Positions 39,921 through 52,615 of a DNA stretch of 64,000 bases are shown here, one piece after another. The notes beneath the pieces were generated by a model, which was given only the letters and a program-made list of their open reading frames with translations, was not told the DNA's origin and made no database searches. Source of the stretch: Scortum barcoo (taxonomy: Eukaryota; Chordata; Actinopteri; Centrarchiformes; Terapontidae); NCBI GenBank assembly GCA_023238725.1, contig CM041554.1, forward strand, positions 19,144,050 through 19,208,049. Direction: 5' to 3'. Each line of letters begins with the position of its first letter. Within the stretch, counting starts at the first letter, position 1. Both the position numbers and the translations under genes were made by a program.

Positions 39921-40334
39921 TTGAAGGAATAGTTTGACATTTTGGAAATAGAGTTGCATTCTTGCCCAGAGCTAGATAACAAGATTAATACCAATATCAA
40001 ATCTGTATGTTTAATATGGTTCTAGAGCCAGGAGACAGCTAGCTTAACAAAAGAGTCCAGTAAACTCTAAAAACACAACTTACTGTTCCTTTTTAATTTA
40101 AAATAAATAAAAAAAAGATATAACATGTTTATTAGTGAACTGGAACGTGTTTTTTCTTTATCTTTGGTCTGTCAAGGCTATCTTTTTCCCTCTGCTTCAA
40201 GTCTTTATGCTACACTAAGCTATCAAGCTTCTGGCTCCAGCTCCATATTTAACACAAATAAGAGTGATATTTCTCATCTAACTCTCTACAAGAAAGCGAA
40301 AAAGTTTTTCCAAATGTCAAACTATTCCTTTAAA
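39921..40334. mobile_element. Foldback MITE-like element with long terminal inverted repeats
   Basis: The left end AAGGAATAGTTTGACATTTT and the right end AAATGTCAAACTATTCCTTT are near-perfect reverse complements. Similarity continues for about 110-120 bp into each arm: the left arm GAGCTAGATAACAAGATTAA, ATATCAAATCTG and TCTAGAGCCAGGAGACAGCT pairs with the right arm's CTGGCTCCAGCTCC, AGAGTGATATTTCTCATC and TAACTCTCTACAAG. The spacer is AT-rich and non-coding. The design (about 410 bp, long TIRs, no ORF) is that of a non-autonomous DNA transposon, and the sequence matches a common teleost family as I remember it. The arms have diverged, so the copy is old. A half copy lies at 34060-34255. Confidence 0.75.
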
Positions 40335-40519
40335 GCAATAATCAAGTAAATTAGTGTGTAATGACGATAAATTCTTGAAATCTGAAAGGGTTGCTTGTAA
40401 TGATAAAACCATTATCATCCAACTGTGCAGCTCTTAGCTAAATGTTTTGGTTTGCCTCTCATAGCACTGTTTTTGTCCTTTACAGGAAGATGTTTTCAGT
40501 TTAAAAAGGAGTCCTAAAA

Positions 40520-40745
40520 AAAATCACTGTAGGCCACCAGCACAGTATAACAAAGTTAGCAAAATGCAACAGAGAAAGTTAGCAGCTAGATGATGATTGT
40601 AACAGTGAAGTGTTTATCCGATAAAAAGCCAGATAGATTGGGCTTACACTCATCAGGTGGCCAGCAGCAGGACTTCAAATGAAAGCTAATGCTGCTCAAT
40701 ATCTACTGTGTGGGAAACAGTACATTTGTCTGCAAATAGGAAACT
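40520..40745 (+). repeat. Probable dispersed repeat next to the MITE
   Basis: Words such as AGTGTTTATCCGATAAAAAG, GGGCTTACACTCATCAGGTG, GACTTCAAATGAAAGC and TAATGCTGCTCAATATCTAC come in the order I remember from a fish dispersed repeat (there, a GGACTTACATTCATCAGGTG core). Class and ends are uncertain. It lies 190 bp from the foldback element, which suggests a tolerated insertion pocket. Confidence 0.4.
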
Positions 40746-43700
40746 GCTTCCTAACGAAGTTCACCATATCTGATAATAATGTCGTCATTGTGTTTCCACT
40801 ACTCCCAAGCGCCTGAGAAAAACAGTTCATGCATTAAAGCATAATGTGATACTACCATGAATCACACATGGAGATTTTAAACCCGCACTGTAATATTCCC
40901 CCATACTTCACGCTGCACCTCAGTCACAAGACAAGCCAACGAGGATCCATTTACTGAAGATACTTACTCTGAGTGTGCCGCCGCTGTAATGATGATACTT
41001 AAGCAACACAACGACTGTAAATCACGACAGAAACATAACTTGCTTCTCATATTGGGTCAGGTTTGTGGGTCAGCCATTTATATAACTCACAGCAAAGCGC
41101 ATCAGAGCCAAAACTCATCTTGTTTGCTGGCAAGCCGCTTCACTTTATGTCCGTTCATTGCAAATATAAAGCATAGCAGACTTGATTAGCCTAAGAAGCG
41201 TCACAGAGTGCATTTCTTGGCTGCGCTGGTGAAGTCATCCAGCAATGACCAGGTCCGGCTATAAAAACTTGAATATTGAAGGGGAAGCTGCAGCACGCCA
41301 TGTTGAATTCAGATTGGAGAGCAAATAGCCTGCTGTATGTTCTTGTTGATTCCCTGAAGAGGAGTGTTTTTAACAACGCCCCCAGCGATTACTTCCATTC
41401 CCTAGATCCTACTGTACAGGGATGCTGGAATTTCTTTTTTTTTCGAGGCCAATCATTTTACCTTCATATTGGAAATTCCCCAGGCGACCGTGACTCCTCC
41501 TGAACTTGTGCTTCGCAGGAAACATTACACTTCCCCTGCCACCAGATTTCAGGGGGGAAAAAACTCATCTGAATTTGAAAAACCGAGTCTTGTGAGCACA
41601 GAATTCCCCGGTGTGGCGAGCTTGCCCTGGAATTCAGATTCATCGGGCGCTTCTCAGAATACAGCTCGTATGAAAGGGGGAGAGAGGATCATTTTCTAAA
41701 TAAGGAGAAGATGAGACATTTCTGCGGAGTTGTATAACCCCTCTAAAGTCTCTAAAGAAAGAAAGAGAGAGAAAACTGACAAAAGGTCAGAAATATTTCA
41801 GAAAGATTTCTTGGGCCTTCAAAGAAGACTTGGCAAAAATGGCAATTATATTGGCAAATTATTTTTTATCCATTAAGTAAAAACAGAGAAAACAATTCAT
41901 TGGCCACATTGTCATTTCTTTTTGCATGCTGTCAGCCAAAATTGACAGCCACAGAATACAGAATCGTAAAACATCAGTTACTTAGGAGCTAACCAGTGAA
42001 ATTCTGGCAGCTGTCTTTGCTGCTTGACTAATCTTTCATATTCCTTTGATAGAAATGTCTGTGGATGCGAAAAAATAATGCATGCCCAGGGAAATTTTCC
42101 AAGAGAAGACTTATAAGGAGTTAAGCTGAAGGTATTTTCAAAGGTCGTCCTCCAATGACTTATTTTGCCTCAGGGCTGTGTGAGTTTGAGTTTCGGAGAG
42201 GATATTTCTGGTTATATTCTTCCTGGACCTGATGTTCCTATTGTTGCCAAGTGTGTCAACATAAGGGAATCACCGGATGGCAGCCGTTTAAAGAACTAAA
42301 TCTGGGGTATTTTCACATGTATTAACTCTAATGTGATCAACTGTAAGAGATTTTAAATTGTTTGTTTGTTTGTTTGTGGGGAGGGAACATGCAAAACATC
42401 TCAAGCTAAGGCAACAAATTGCAACATAAACAGAGACGAGCATCCTTACAGTACTGCAATGTGAAAGTTATTGAGTTTGAAAAGACACGTTTTCAGTGTG
42501 TTGGTTGGGCTGGTGCCTGTGGATGTGTATTGAAGAGCAGCTCTGCCAGCAAACAGGAAACGCTATGTAAACCTCAGAAGTTTGGCAATTATAACATGTT
42601 GAGAATAATTTGTTACTCTGGAGGAGAAAAGCCAAGGATAACAACAACTGGATTCATCTCTAGATTCTTGAGCCGATGCACCATAAGCACTGCAGCATTT
42701 GATGGCGCAGTTTCCTTGTTTGCCGACTGGCCTAGATGGCATCAGGGATGGACATAAAAATTGGCTAAAACTCATCCACCAGCATCCACTCATCCACCCC
42801 TCTAAATCAATATTTATTAGTTAATTTGTCATTTATCAGTATTCTTATCAGTGTATTAGTATTTTTTGATAGCAAGAACACAGTTGTGGTGAAGAGGAAA
42901 GAAAAGTGACATTTCTGAGCATTTGCAGTCAAATTGTTACACTTCATGACCAGTGTGTGTTTCTATTATGATTGCATTGGACTTGCAGCTCACTCACTTG
43001 GGCCAGTTGTCAGACACAAAGCCAGTGTATGTTTGTTTCACTCCATTCAGATTGGCCAGGCAGTGGAAAACAGATATCACAGACTGTTCAGGAATCCTCC
43101 AGAGCGTCCAGATGTTCAGTCCAACTCTAGATGGCAAGATATCAGGCTGAAATGTTTCTGAAGCAGCTACAGTGCATTAAATAGCAGAAACATTCAACTA
43201 TATCTCACTAAAAGTCTTTTTTTTCTGATTTATCATCATAAAGGAGGAAGAGATATGAATTTTTGAACTGGTGATAGTTAAGGCTCCTGTTAGGCCAGAA
43301 TGTTGAATTTCAAGTCTTCTCTAGGGGTTCACTAAAATCAACCCCAGATGAGTGCTGCTTATGTTTTTTCAGGGTTTTTCACAAAGTGAAAGTCACTATA
43401 TGGTCCATTTGTGTTCCAGTAAAACAAAAGCACCGAATGAATGTTGTCCAAAGAGAACTCCAAAGTGTCTGCTTAACCCTGAGCTGTGATCTTCAAGAGT
43501 GAATCCTTAACCTTCAGTTTTAAGTAAGCAATGGGTTAACTCTGGGCTTTCTGGAGCCAAAGTTTAGGTCAGCCCAGGGCCAGAAGATGCAAGAGTGAAA
43601 AACCTTAGACGCAGGGATTAATCTAAGAGATATTTTCTGAGATTTTGCCATGGATTTGTTGCTTGTCTCTCGTGCTTAAAGTAGAAGTCAGAGAATAATG

Positions 43701-46700
43701 GACTGTGGCAGGAATCTGGCTCTCCACCGAAATTACTGAAATATTTTATTCCAGGTAACATCAAAACAGAATATTTTATGAGTCTACACCAGCTAACAAT
43801 ATAAATATAAGGTCAGAGTTAAGTCTCAGTTTATCATCTGGTTGTGGTAATCAATAGTACCTTCACTGTGGAGAGATTAATCGAGGCTGAGTTGCAGGCT
43901 GTTCAACAGGTCAGACTGTGGACAGCGCCTGGTGCTGAAATGAGGTCTAATAAACCTACCTACTGGAACAGCACCTGAATAATATAACAGTTTTATTAAG
44001 TGAAATGATATAAGATCTCTTTATGCCGGACACAGTTTTAATTCTGCATTACTTTACCCACAGAAAGAACTCACAACAATCTAATACTGTTAAACAACAG
44101 TAAGACAAAGACAAACTTTCCAGTTCTTTCTTCTTTTCATTCTTCTCCTGTTTTCATTTTCTACTTCATAGTTTTCAGACACGTCTGACTTGTTTTTAAT
44201 GTTGGCTTTGACCAGAGCCAGGCTTAACATTGGGCCTGATGAATCGATCAGAGAGATCATGTCTGATCCCTCCACATCTGTCAGAGCATTATTGCGACGG
44301 CCATACAGGATACCTGAGTTGGGCAGCTGTGGGACTGCTTATGTCTCGGTATCAAGAAAATTAGAAAACAATTTCTCAAACAGTCTTATACATCTAATTT
44401 ATTTCAATTAATAAAAAGAATCCTGTTTCCTCTGCAGCTTTAAATATATGTTGGCCCCACTACTGCAGAAATATAATATAAAAAGGTTCCAGTTTTTTTG
44501 TTTCACCAATGGTCTAGCAATAGTTTTACTATCAAATCAGACTTGTTTTGAATCAGAACAAATAAACTAAATCATGAAATGTAAAATGTTGATGAAATCC
44601 CCGTGTTGGAAACTGCCTGCTGTTTATGTTATAATCAACATGTTAGACTAAAACTTGTTGCTGTAGGTTGTTTAAAAGACAAAAAAAGGAAACAGCGACA
44701 GCTAAAGAGCAAACATTTAACCAACTTGTAATCCACAATCTGCTTCACACTTTACACCCAATCTACAGTAACGTGCTTGCTGTGGTGACTGACTTAATGT
44801 ATTTGTTCAAACAAATTATGCAGTGTGAATGACATAAATCAAAGACACTGTCAAAGGAGAAACAGCCTGTCAAGTTCAAGGTAGGCACATGTGTTTGTGT
44901 TTCAGATGACAACAAAGCTAATATGTTATTTAATTTGCAGATACCAACATGTGAAATGGCGGCATGTGCTTGTGCAATTAAAATAATCAAATGTTACCTC
45001 GCAATATGCTGCAGTAGCTTGAACAAACAAGGTGGTTGCTAAGTGACAAATGCTGTAAGTCACGCTCAAAGTCTCTGAGTCCGTGCAGTAATATTTAAAT
45101 TAGCTGCTGTGTGATGTTTGACAGGTGCTAAAACAGAACTATCCTATTATGCACACTATGTGGTACTGCTATTCCTGGCTGCTTTGGGGTTAACAGGGTT
45201 AATGCAGGACCTGGTGGCTTGTGTCCTGAAAGGAAAATTAGTTTTGCTAGTGAAATATCGCACAAAGAGCTGAAAGGACCGAGCAGTCCTCATCTGACCA
45301 GCTCTGCAGCCTGATTTCCAGCGTCGGGTTTGACATCTCAGCGTGATCGGGTTATTTATTGTGAAGTCGTCACCCTCGTGATGAGCGGCGCGAATCATGT
45401 AACGTGAGACATCATTTTGTGAATTCTAAAAAAGCTGTGTACCTCTGTGAACTTTCAGTGAGGTGTGCATAACAACCAGCTGATGGATGCCTGCCTTCAC
45501 TGATGGCCTTAAAAAGCTAACCTGATTGTCCTATAGCACCATGGTCTGATGAATACATATCCAGTAATAGAATGCATGTGTGTGAGTGTCTCTGTGCGTG
45601 TGCGGGTCTGAGATCACATGGCTCATGAGAAATCCTCCACAGGGATAGGTTCCAGCAGATTGGGCTGCCGTGAGGGAAAGCGCCGCCACATCCAAGAATT
45701 TACTTCTGAGCCTCGATTTCCTCTCTGGGCTAGCGGTGGTGTTTGTTTTTCCTAAACATTGTTTACTTTCTGGGGTGTGTGTGTGCACACATTTGTGTTT
45801 ATATTAGTTTTTCATAGATCTGACACTAAAACTGGGTGCCTGGCAGTAATAAATGTTAAATCCCCGTCGGCCTCCATTCCATGAAAAATAGATTATCCTT
45901 GCAGCGGCTAACTGACGAGGTTCGTGTCAGGTCTTTTTATTTCAGGTAACGTTTGCAATGACAGCACCAGCTATAAACAGTACCGAGGCCAATGCTGCTG
46001 CATAATTCACTACATACAGCTCAGTAATTAATACAGTTCAACATCATACTATCATGTGATGAGCCAAGTTGAAAATGTTGGCCAATCAATTAAAACCAAT
46101 TAGGGCGAGGTCAGAAGGCCATTTGAGGTTATTTATGTATGCGGCTGCCGTGCAAGTCATGCTCTGTTTATTCACTTTTTCAAATATTTGTTTTTCAAAG
46201 ACTAGCCTCCTTCCCTGCACTTAATGCGACTTTCTTCTTTGGCCTCATCAGCAAATATGAAAAAAAATCAGCCCCGCTGGGTATGAAGTAGGTCAAACTG
46301 TTAGCAGTTAATTTGGGCTTGGCTCAGACGGGCTTGAAACAGCACTTATTTTTCTGTTCACTTAACTCAGTCTCTCTGGATAATAGATGATGCTGTCCAA
46401 AGCCCTTAATCTTATAACTTTGCAATATTCCAAACTTGTATTTTTTTCAAAAAACATAATTTCATGCTCTTGGTTAATGTGAAGAGCAATTATTTGTACT
46501 GCGTTGTGTGATAAAAAACATTTTATTCCATGCGTCATTAACTCTAGATGGTGTGAAAATTGTGTGGCACACGCTGAGTTACAGCGTCGTCACTGACGTT
46601 ACACATGCATTGTTGATGTTGCTTCTCAGCGCGTCCTGCTGTGTGTGCAGCACATGTCACTCACTTGTCACGGCGTTTCAGACTCAATATCCAATCATCT

Positions 46701-48612
46701 CCACCCCAAGGAGACTTCAGTCGTATCTGCTTCTCTGACACTCCCCCAGCTTCATGCAGCATGTGAAAGCTGAAATGCATGAGAAGGCAAAAAATAAATA
46801 AATTTATGTCATGATACATTTAATAAAAACAATATTGAGTGTATTGTTTGTGTCTCTCAAAGTCAGAATACACACATTTCACACATTTTTTAGGATTTTC
46901 ATTGGTGCTTCAGGGGGGCAGATTTCAACTACAATAATAATTCTGTATTTATTTGCCCTTCTTACACAGAAAATACATTAAGCAACATGTCATCAAAATG
47001 TCCTTCAATTAAAACTTTAAGTTGCTAATTAATCCATAAGCCAATGGGCATCATATGTTTTCTGTATGCAGGGATTTTCTGCTGTAATTTTGATGTATTT
47101 GAATATGTGTATATATGAATATATGTATTGAATCATATTATATTATATTTTGGGGAATGACTCTTTGCATATTTGTATACTTGCAAAATGGCATGAGACA
47201 GTAAAGAAAGCCTACTTCCTAACTTCTGATCAAGCTGGGTGATGACACAACACTGAGTTTACTTTCCTTTTTTTTAAATCAAGCACATAAGACTCCAGTG
47301 TTATTTACTTGGGTTATGCAAGGAAATTAAATTGTATTACATGATATATAGTCGTGAAGGTAATTACAGTTATATGACTCAGTTCACTAAAACTAATCTG
47401 ACTTTGGAGTGAAGATTACTTGCTTCCTAAACACAATTTTAATTAGACATTCATACATATGATACTGCAGCCGCCATCTGTCATTCACAGAACAGCGTGC
47501 TCTGTGCAATGTGCTCGTAATTCTCCAAAACACATTTCTTGATAAAATATGAAAAATAGAATCATTGTGAGTCACAATTATTAAAAGTCACACAGGCGAC
47601 TGCCTTTGAGGTGACAGATTAACTCACTCAAAGATGGTGTTGAACTAAAAAGGCTCAAACCTGAGACAAACCTGAGGCTATATGAATAAAAATAATATTA
47701 CTATATTGTAAGACTTTGACCAGATCCTTTCTCACAGTCACTTTGGGTTTTCTACTGTCAGTGGTTGACTGACAGTTTACATAAAAATATCTGGATTGCC
47801 TAATTGTTATTGTTATTTTGCATCAAATTAGACCTTTAACCAAGCCTCACTGGGTAATATGATGTAACCTAATAACCTGAGAATTAACTTTGCATAATCC
47901 CATTAAAATTTAAATGAAAGATTTAATTTATTTATCTTTTTATTGTAACAGCATTTTAATATGAAATGAAAACAACGCAACACATTATGCGTTAATCAAT
48001 GCACATAAAACGCTTCTTGCACAATGTGCAGAGAAACTCTTGTTCCACGTACAGTCATGTTTTCAGTCTCTCCCATATGATATGTGATCCAGTGTTTTTT
48101 TGTGTGTGTGCCACACACACAGTAAGGACTGCATCAGCTCTAAAATTTGTCAGTGTTACTTTAAAGTCTGAACAGTATTTATGTGATTTATGAGATCCCA
48201 AGTTAATGCAGGCAACAGGAATGCCACACAGATGGGCTGTAACTTAGACACTAAGTGGCATATATTGGTTTTAATAGACTAAGAACTGTCTCCAACGGTT
48301 GAATACTTTGATTTATAGCCTTTTACTGCTCCAGGTCTCAGGTGTTGCTTTGCTCACAGTCAACATTACCGGGGATGAATTAGACCTTTATTACTTTTTT
48401 TACTGTGGCATCAAGAATGATGTGTAAAAACATCTATCTGCCGAGGGTGAAGAGGTGAAGTGTTTCCTCTGCCCTTCTCCTCTGTTTGAACTCAGTGTTT
48501 CCTAATGCTTATATCATGGCTACATACCAACGGAGAAATGGGAAGATTACTTCAAGGAGTGACTTAACCGGTAACACACCGTGACACATACATTACATGG
48601 AAGAACTGTATG
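40746..48612. other. Non-coding stretch, no gene seen
   Basis: No exon is supported. It contains an NF-kB-like GGAAATTCCCC at about 41470, a (TTTG)n tract at about 42360-42377, and a short hairpin of (TG)n facing (CA)n at 48101-48121. Open frames (up to 112 codons at 42419-42757, plus strand) lack domains. The 46.8-47.2 kb part is AT-rich with TATATT-type low complexity. Confidence 0.5.
48101..48121. repeat. Short (TG)n/(CA)n hairpin
   Basis: TGTGTGTGT and ACACACACA face each other across a 3-nt loop, giving a perfect 9-bp stem. Confidence 0.7.
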
Positions 48613-48627
48613 GTTGCTATGGTTACC
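48613..48627 (+). promoter_or_regulatory. RFX X-box-like site
   Basis: GTTGCTATGGTTACC carries a full left X-box half-site (GTTGCYATGG) and an imperfect right half. A single motif match in 64 kb has little weight, but it is the same motif type as the 18.2 kb hairpin. Confidence 0.25.
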
Positions 48628-49942
48628 TGCAATTTAATGTCAGTGAAGCAATGTAAGTGGCAGTTCTTCAGTAAATTCAGCCTTTCCTAAAACTTTCCCT
48701 GTTTGACAAGACTACCACTTTATAGCTTTTTTTTTGTTTTTTTGTTTTTTTTTGTGTGTATTGATTAACTTTCAGGATATGTTGCATTTTTATTGCACTA
48801 CAGTTTATTAAACAGTGTTCCTTACATTTAGTCAGCCTCATTTACATATAGAAAAAGTACAAATAAAAAGACTAATATTATGCTTATAGGTTATATTCAT
48901 TGTTTTTAAATATTTGAATAATGATTTATATTATCAGTTATAAGGCATTAATAAGAACAACAGTTGAGTGACCAGGTCAGGAAAAACCTTTCTAGCTGTT
49001 GAGTCACTGATAGTCAAGTAATTAACAGTCTTTAGTAAAGGGTAATGATACTAAAGTTATATTCTCTATGTTAAAATTATTATTATTATAGTGATTAATT
49101 AATGGTGATAAACAGCTGGATCTATAGTATAGAGTTTCTCAGTTTTGAAACCAGTGGAGTAATAAAATAGTTAATTTAGTTATTAATAAAGCATTCTTAC
49201 AATAAAAATGGTAGTTTTTATTAAATGGTGAATATTGATCAGTGAATTTTGGACCAGATGCTCTGGAGCACTTAGAATTCAAACAATCGAATGCTTTTAA
49301 TAATTATTTTTAACACACTATTATTATGCTTTAAAGAAGTTGTATGTGTTTGTCTACACTTTTGAGTATCCACAGGGGGGGCTCTGCTGTCTAAGCAAAT
49401 GATGAATGACAATATAGTAAAAATATGTAATATGTAAATGTAATAAAATAAAACATGTCTTCAAAGTTTTTTATTGTTGTTGTTGCCAAAATACAGAACA
49501 TTAGTAAAAATCTCACAAGTACATTATAGTGGAATTAAGTGCAAAATTTTTTAACTGTTATAATAAGTCATAATTTAAAACTTACAAACCCTTAACAAAA
49601 CTTAGCTTTTCAGAGAGTGGGACCAAAACACCTTTCAGAACAATGTATTCCAACACAACCAAAGCCAGACTACAACTACAACCATTAATTACAATCCCAA
49701 AGCTCAAGAGCAATTTGAAGTTTCATTTTCACCTGCACCAATAATACATGCAATGGAATTCTTGTAGCACAAGTACTTAAAATGTGAAATACAATATGGA
49801 TGAAAGATATAGAAAATGTTACATAGTGTATGGAGTATGAATCCAAAGTTATAGCCTTGAGTCAAAGAGGATGCCACGTCATAGCAACACACCAAGTGTA
49901 CCAAGTAAAGTTTTACAAGATAATACTTACCTACCTGGGCAG

Positions 49943-49974
<32 letters not shown>

Positions 49975-52519
49975 GCATTGTGTTACATTGTATAGGTATT
50001 TCTATTTTTTAGTTTTTCGCATTGTGACTAAATGTCCTCACAACAATTGCACACTGTATGTAGTGTAGACCTCATAAACACCCACCCACCTATACACACA
50101 CACACACACAAGTCTTTGTCTAGCCGTTTTTGCTCACACGCAGTATAAAATACCACTGTAACTTTTGTCCTGATACATCCCGTCTCACAAATTCCCTGGT
50201 CTCACAAAGGGGTGCAGAGCAGAGGACTTGAGGGAGAAAAATGAACTCCATCAGGAAGCTGGATAAAATTTCTCTGACACATACAACCTTGGTCCAGTAA
50301 GAATATCTCTGTATCCTGCTGACATGTGATCTTCTGAATCTATTCGGGACAGCTTGTCTCACTGAACTCTAAACAAGTCCTTTCAAGCTGCATCATTCAT
50401 CAATTTCAACCCCGCTTGTGGGCCACAGATGATACCCCACAAGCTCAATAGCTGGCAGACATTTAACAATATGTCACAGAGACATTCTCAGACAACCCAC
50501 ACTTAAGGCTTTTACTAATCCAATGCTTCAGGTGTTGACAACATGAAATGCTGAAGGCGTTCGAGCAAAGCTGATCACATACTATTGTTACCATGACAGC
50601 ACTTAATCAACATCTATCGCGGGTGAGCTTTGCAGAATTGTTATTACCCTTCCTGACGAGTGAGTATGTAACTCCACCGGTGGAGGCAAAGGTTTTTCCT
50701 TTTTTTTTAGGCTAAATCTGTCTTTGTTTGTGATGATGGTACAGTACCGCCGAAGCACTTTCTGCTGATGGAGAGGTTCAGCAGATAAATGATGAAAGGG
50801 ATTTTCTGAGAACCGCTGTTATGGCTCTTTGAACTATTTTTACTGCCTTATTTTCCATGATTGCTGGGAGGTCCAACTCTTCTAAGACAACCTCTCTGTG
50901 CAGGCTTATGAAAATTGTGAGGCTTGTTTACTTTCGGGTGTCGATGTAGTAATTGAAGGGCTGAATTAGGTGTCCCACAGTTTTCTGATTCTCTGCTGTG
51001 AACCATGCTTTTTCCCGGAAACCTATACTCAGACGCATGCTAGATTAATTTGATGAATGTTTCCAGTTTTCTGAACAAAACTGCCTTAATTGTAATTGGA
51101 CTAGAGAGGCAGCTTGTGAAACAATGACTTGATGGGCTAACCTTGTTCAGGATGTTTACCTACGTTTGGCACGAGCACGAAGTAGATTTCTTATGTGTTG
51201 CATGAGAATTTAATTTATATTTTAACTCAACATCACATTAACTGTTATGTCTATATACACTGACAGCAAATGACATTGGAGGCTGTTTGTTCTGACTTAA
51301 TTGTACAAATGTACATAAAATGTTTATACACTGTGGTCCCTCTGCTTCTGCTGCCATAACTTCTAGCTTTTTGATTACTTTTTTTCCTTCATTAATTCAG
51401 AGCTATTGGAGATAACCACGCAAGTGCAGCATAAATTAAATTGATTTTTTAGAGCCTTGGGCCTAGCCATGACAGACAGATCCTGTTATAAAATGTTCTG
51501 CATGTTCACATACAACACTTTTGCATGTTTTGGCCTACTCCTCTAATGGTTCAGGTCTATTAATCAAAAATGTGGGAGAAAGTTTAATTATCAGAGTTTA
51601 TTTCTGACTCAGTAGCTGTTTCAAAGTACTTCACTGACATCACTTTAACTGACATCATAGTTTGGGGTCATACAGATTCTATTGCAGTATAATAAGACAA
51701 AAACGACTGCAAAATCATCTGTTTATTCTTATAAAATCCAGTTTTTAGTTAGTATGAAGCAGTAACCTTTATATACATTATATAAAGATTATTACTAACA
51801 GTAATGAATTAATATAATGAAAATGTTTTAAACCAAACAAGAAAATATTTCATGTTTTTCTATGTACTATCCTTAAACAAATGTATATTGCTTTTGTTTT
51901 GCAACAATGAATACACTGAATACCATCCTACCATTACCGTTAGACCTTTTATGGACAAACTGTAAATAAAGTATAAATAAATAAAATAAGAGAATTTTGA
52001 AAACGTATTGGGATTTGGGAGGAGCGGTGCTGCGTAACAAAACTACTGTCAACACCGATCACAGGCATAAAGTGAAATGAAAATGTATTGTATTTAACAG
52101 TATTTTAGGTCCGTGAGAGCACGAGTAAAAGCTGAAACATTTTATCAGTTAAACATCATGTTTACAAGTAATTTCCATACAGTCAGGAAAAATTATTAAT
52201 GAAGGGATGAAATGATGTTGAGTATGTTTTTAAGCAGTTAAAGAGGGCCATAAACACAACATTAGGGTTAATTTAGCTGGTATACCAGCTTTCCATCTAA
52301 AATCACAACATTTTTCTATTTAGTGTCTCAATGCACTCACCAGCCAGGAAATATATTTTATATGCTCTCTATAGCAACAACCTAAAAAAAACACTCGATT
52401 TATTTCATTTGCAGTCCAAATTGAATTTGTTATTTACACGATTTTGTCTAAATGGAGAAACACACTGTATGAGGGCATGTAAATGAGCAGAAGTATTATC
52501 CCTCATCCAACTTAAGAAT
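48628..52519. other. AT-rich non-coding stretch, no gene seen
   Basis: Strongly AT-rich, with T-runs at 48727-48757, a (TTTA)n tract at about 49955-49972 and a (CA)n tract at about 50093-50111. An RFX-like GTTACCATGACAGC lies near 50586-50599. No exon, RNA gene or transposon family was recognised. Confidence 0.5.
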
Positions 52520-52615
52520 GAGCATTTGAAATGGCTTAATCAGTAGAGCTGCCGCCTACTACAGTGTCATGCACAGGACTTCAAGGGTTCAACACCGGGA
52601 GAGACTCGGCCCGGA
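52520..52615 (+). repeat. tRNA-derived SINE-like fragment
   Basis: TGGCTTAATCAGTAGAGCTG (about 52531-52550) resembles a Pol III A box in tRNA context. GGGTTCAACACC about 40 bp later (starting near 52585) resembles the B box with the T-loop word GGTTCAA. The spacing is right for a tRNA, but the arms do not pair well enough for a functional tRNA. The best reading is a SINE head or tRNA pseudogene. The sequence after it (to about 52720) is not low-complexity and might be the SINE body or an exapted element. Confidence 0.45.

Noticed and set aside
52520..52615. Functional tRNA gene
   Set aside because: A and B box-like words are present, but the acceptor and anticodon arms do not pair, so it is called a SINE-like fragment.
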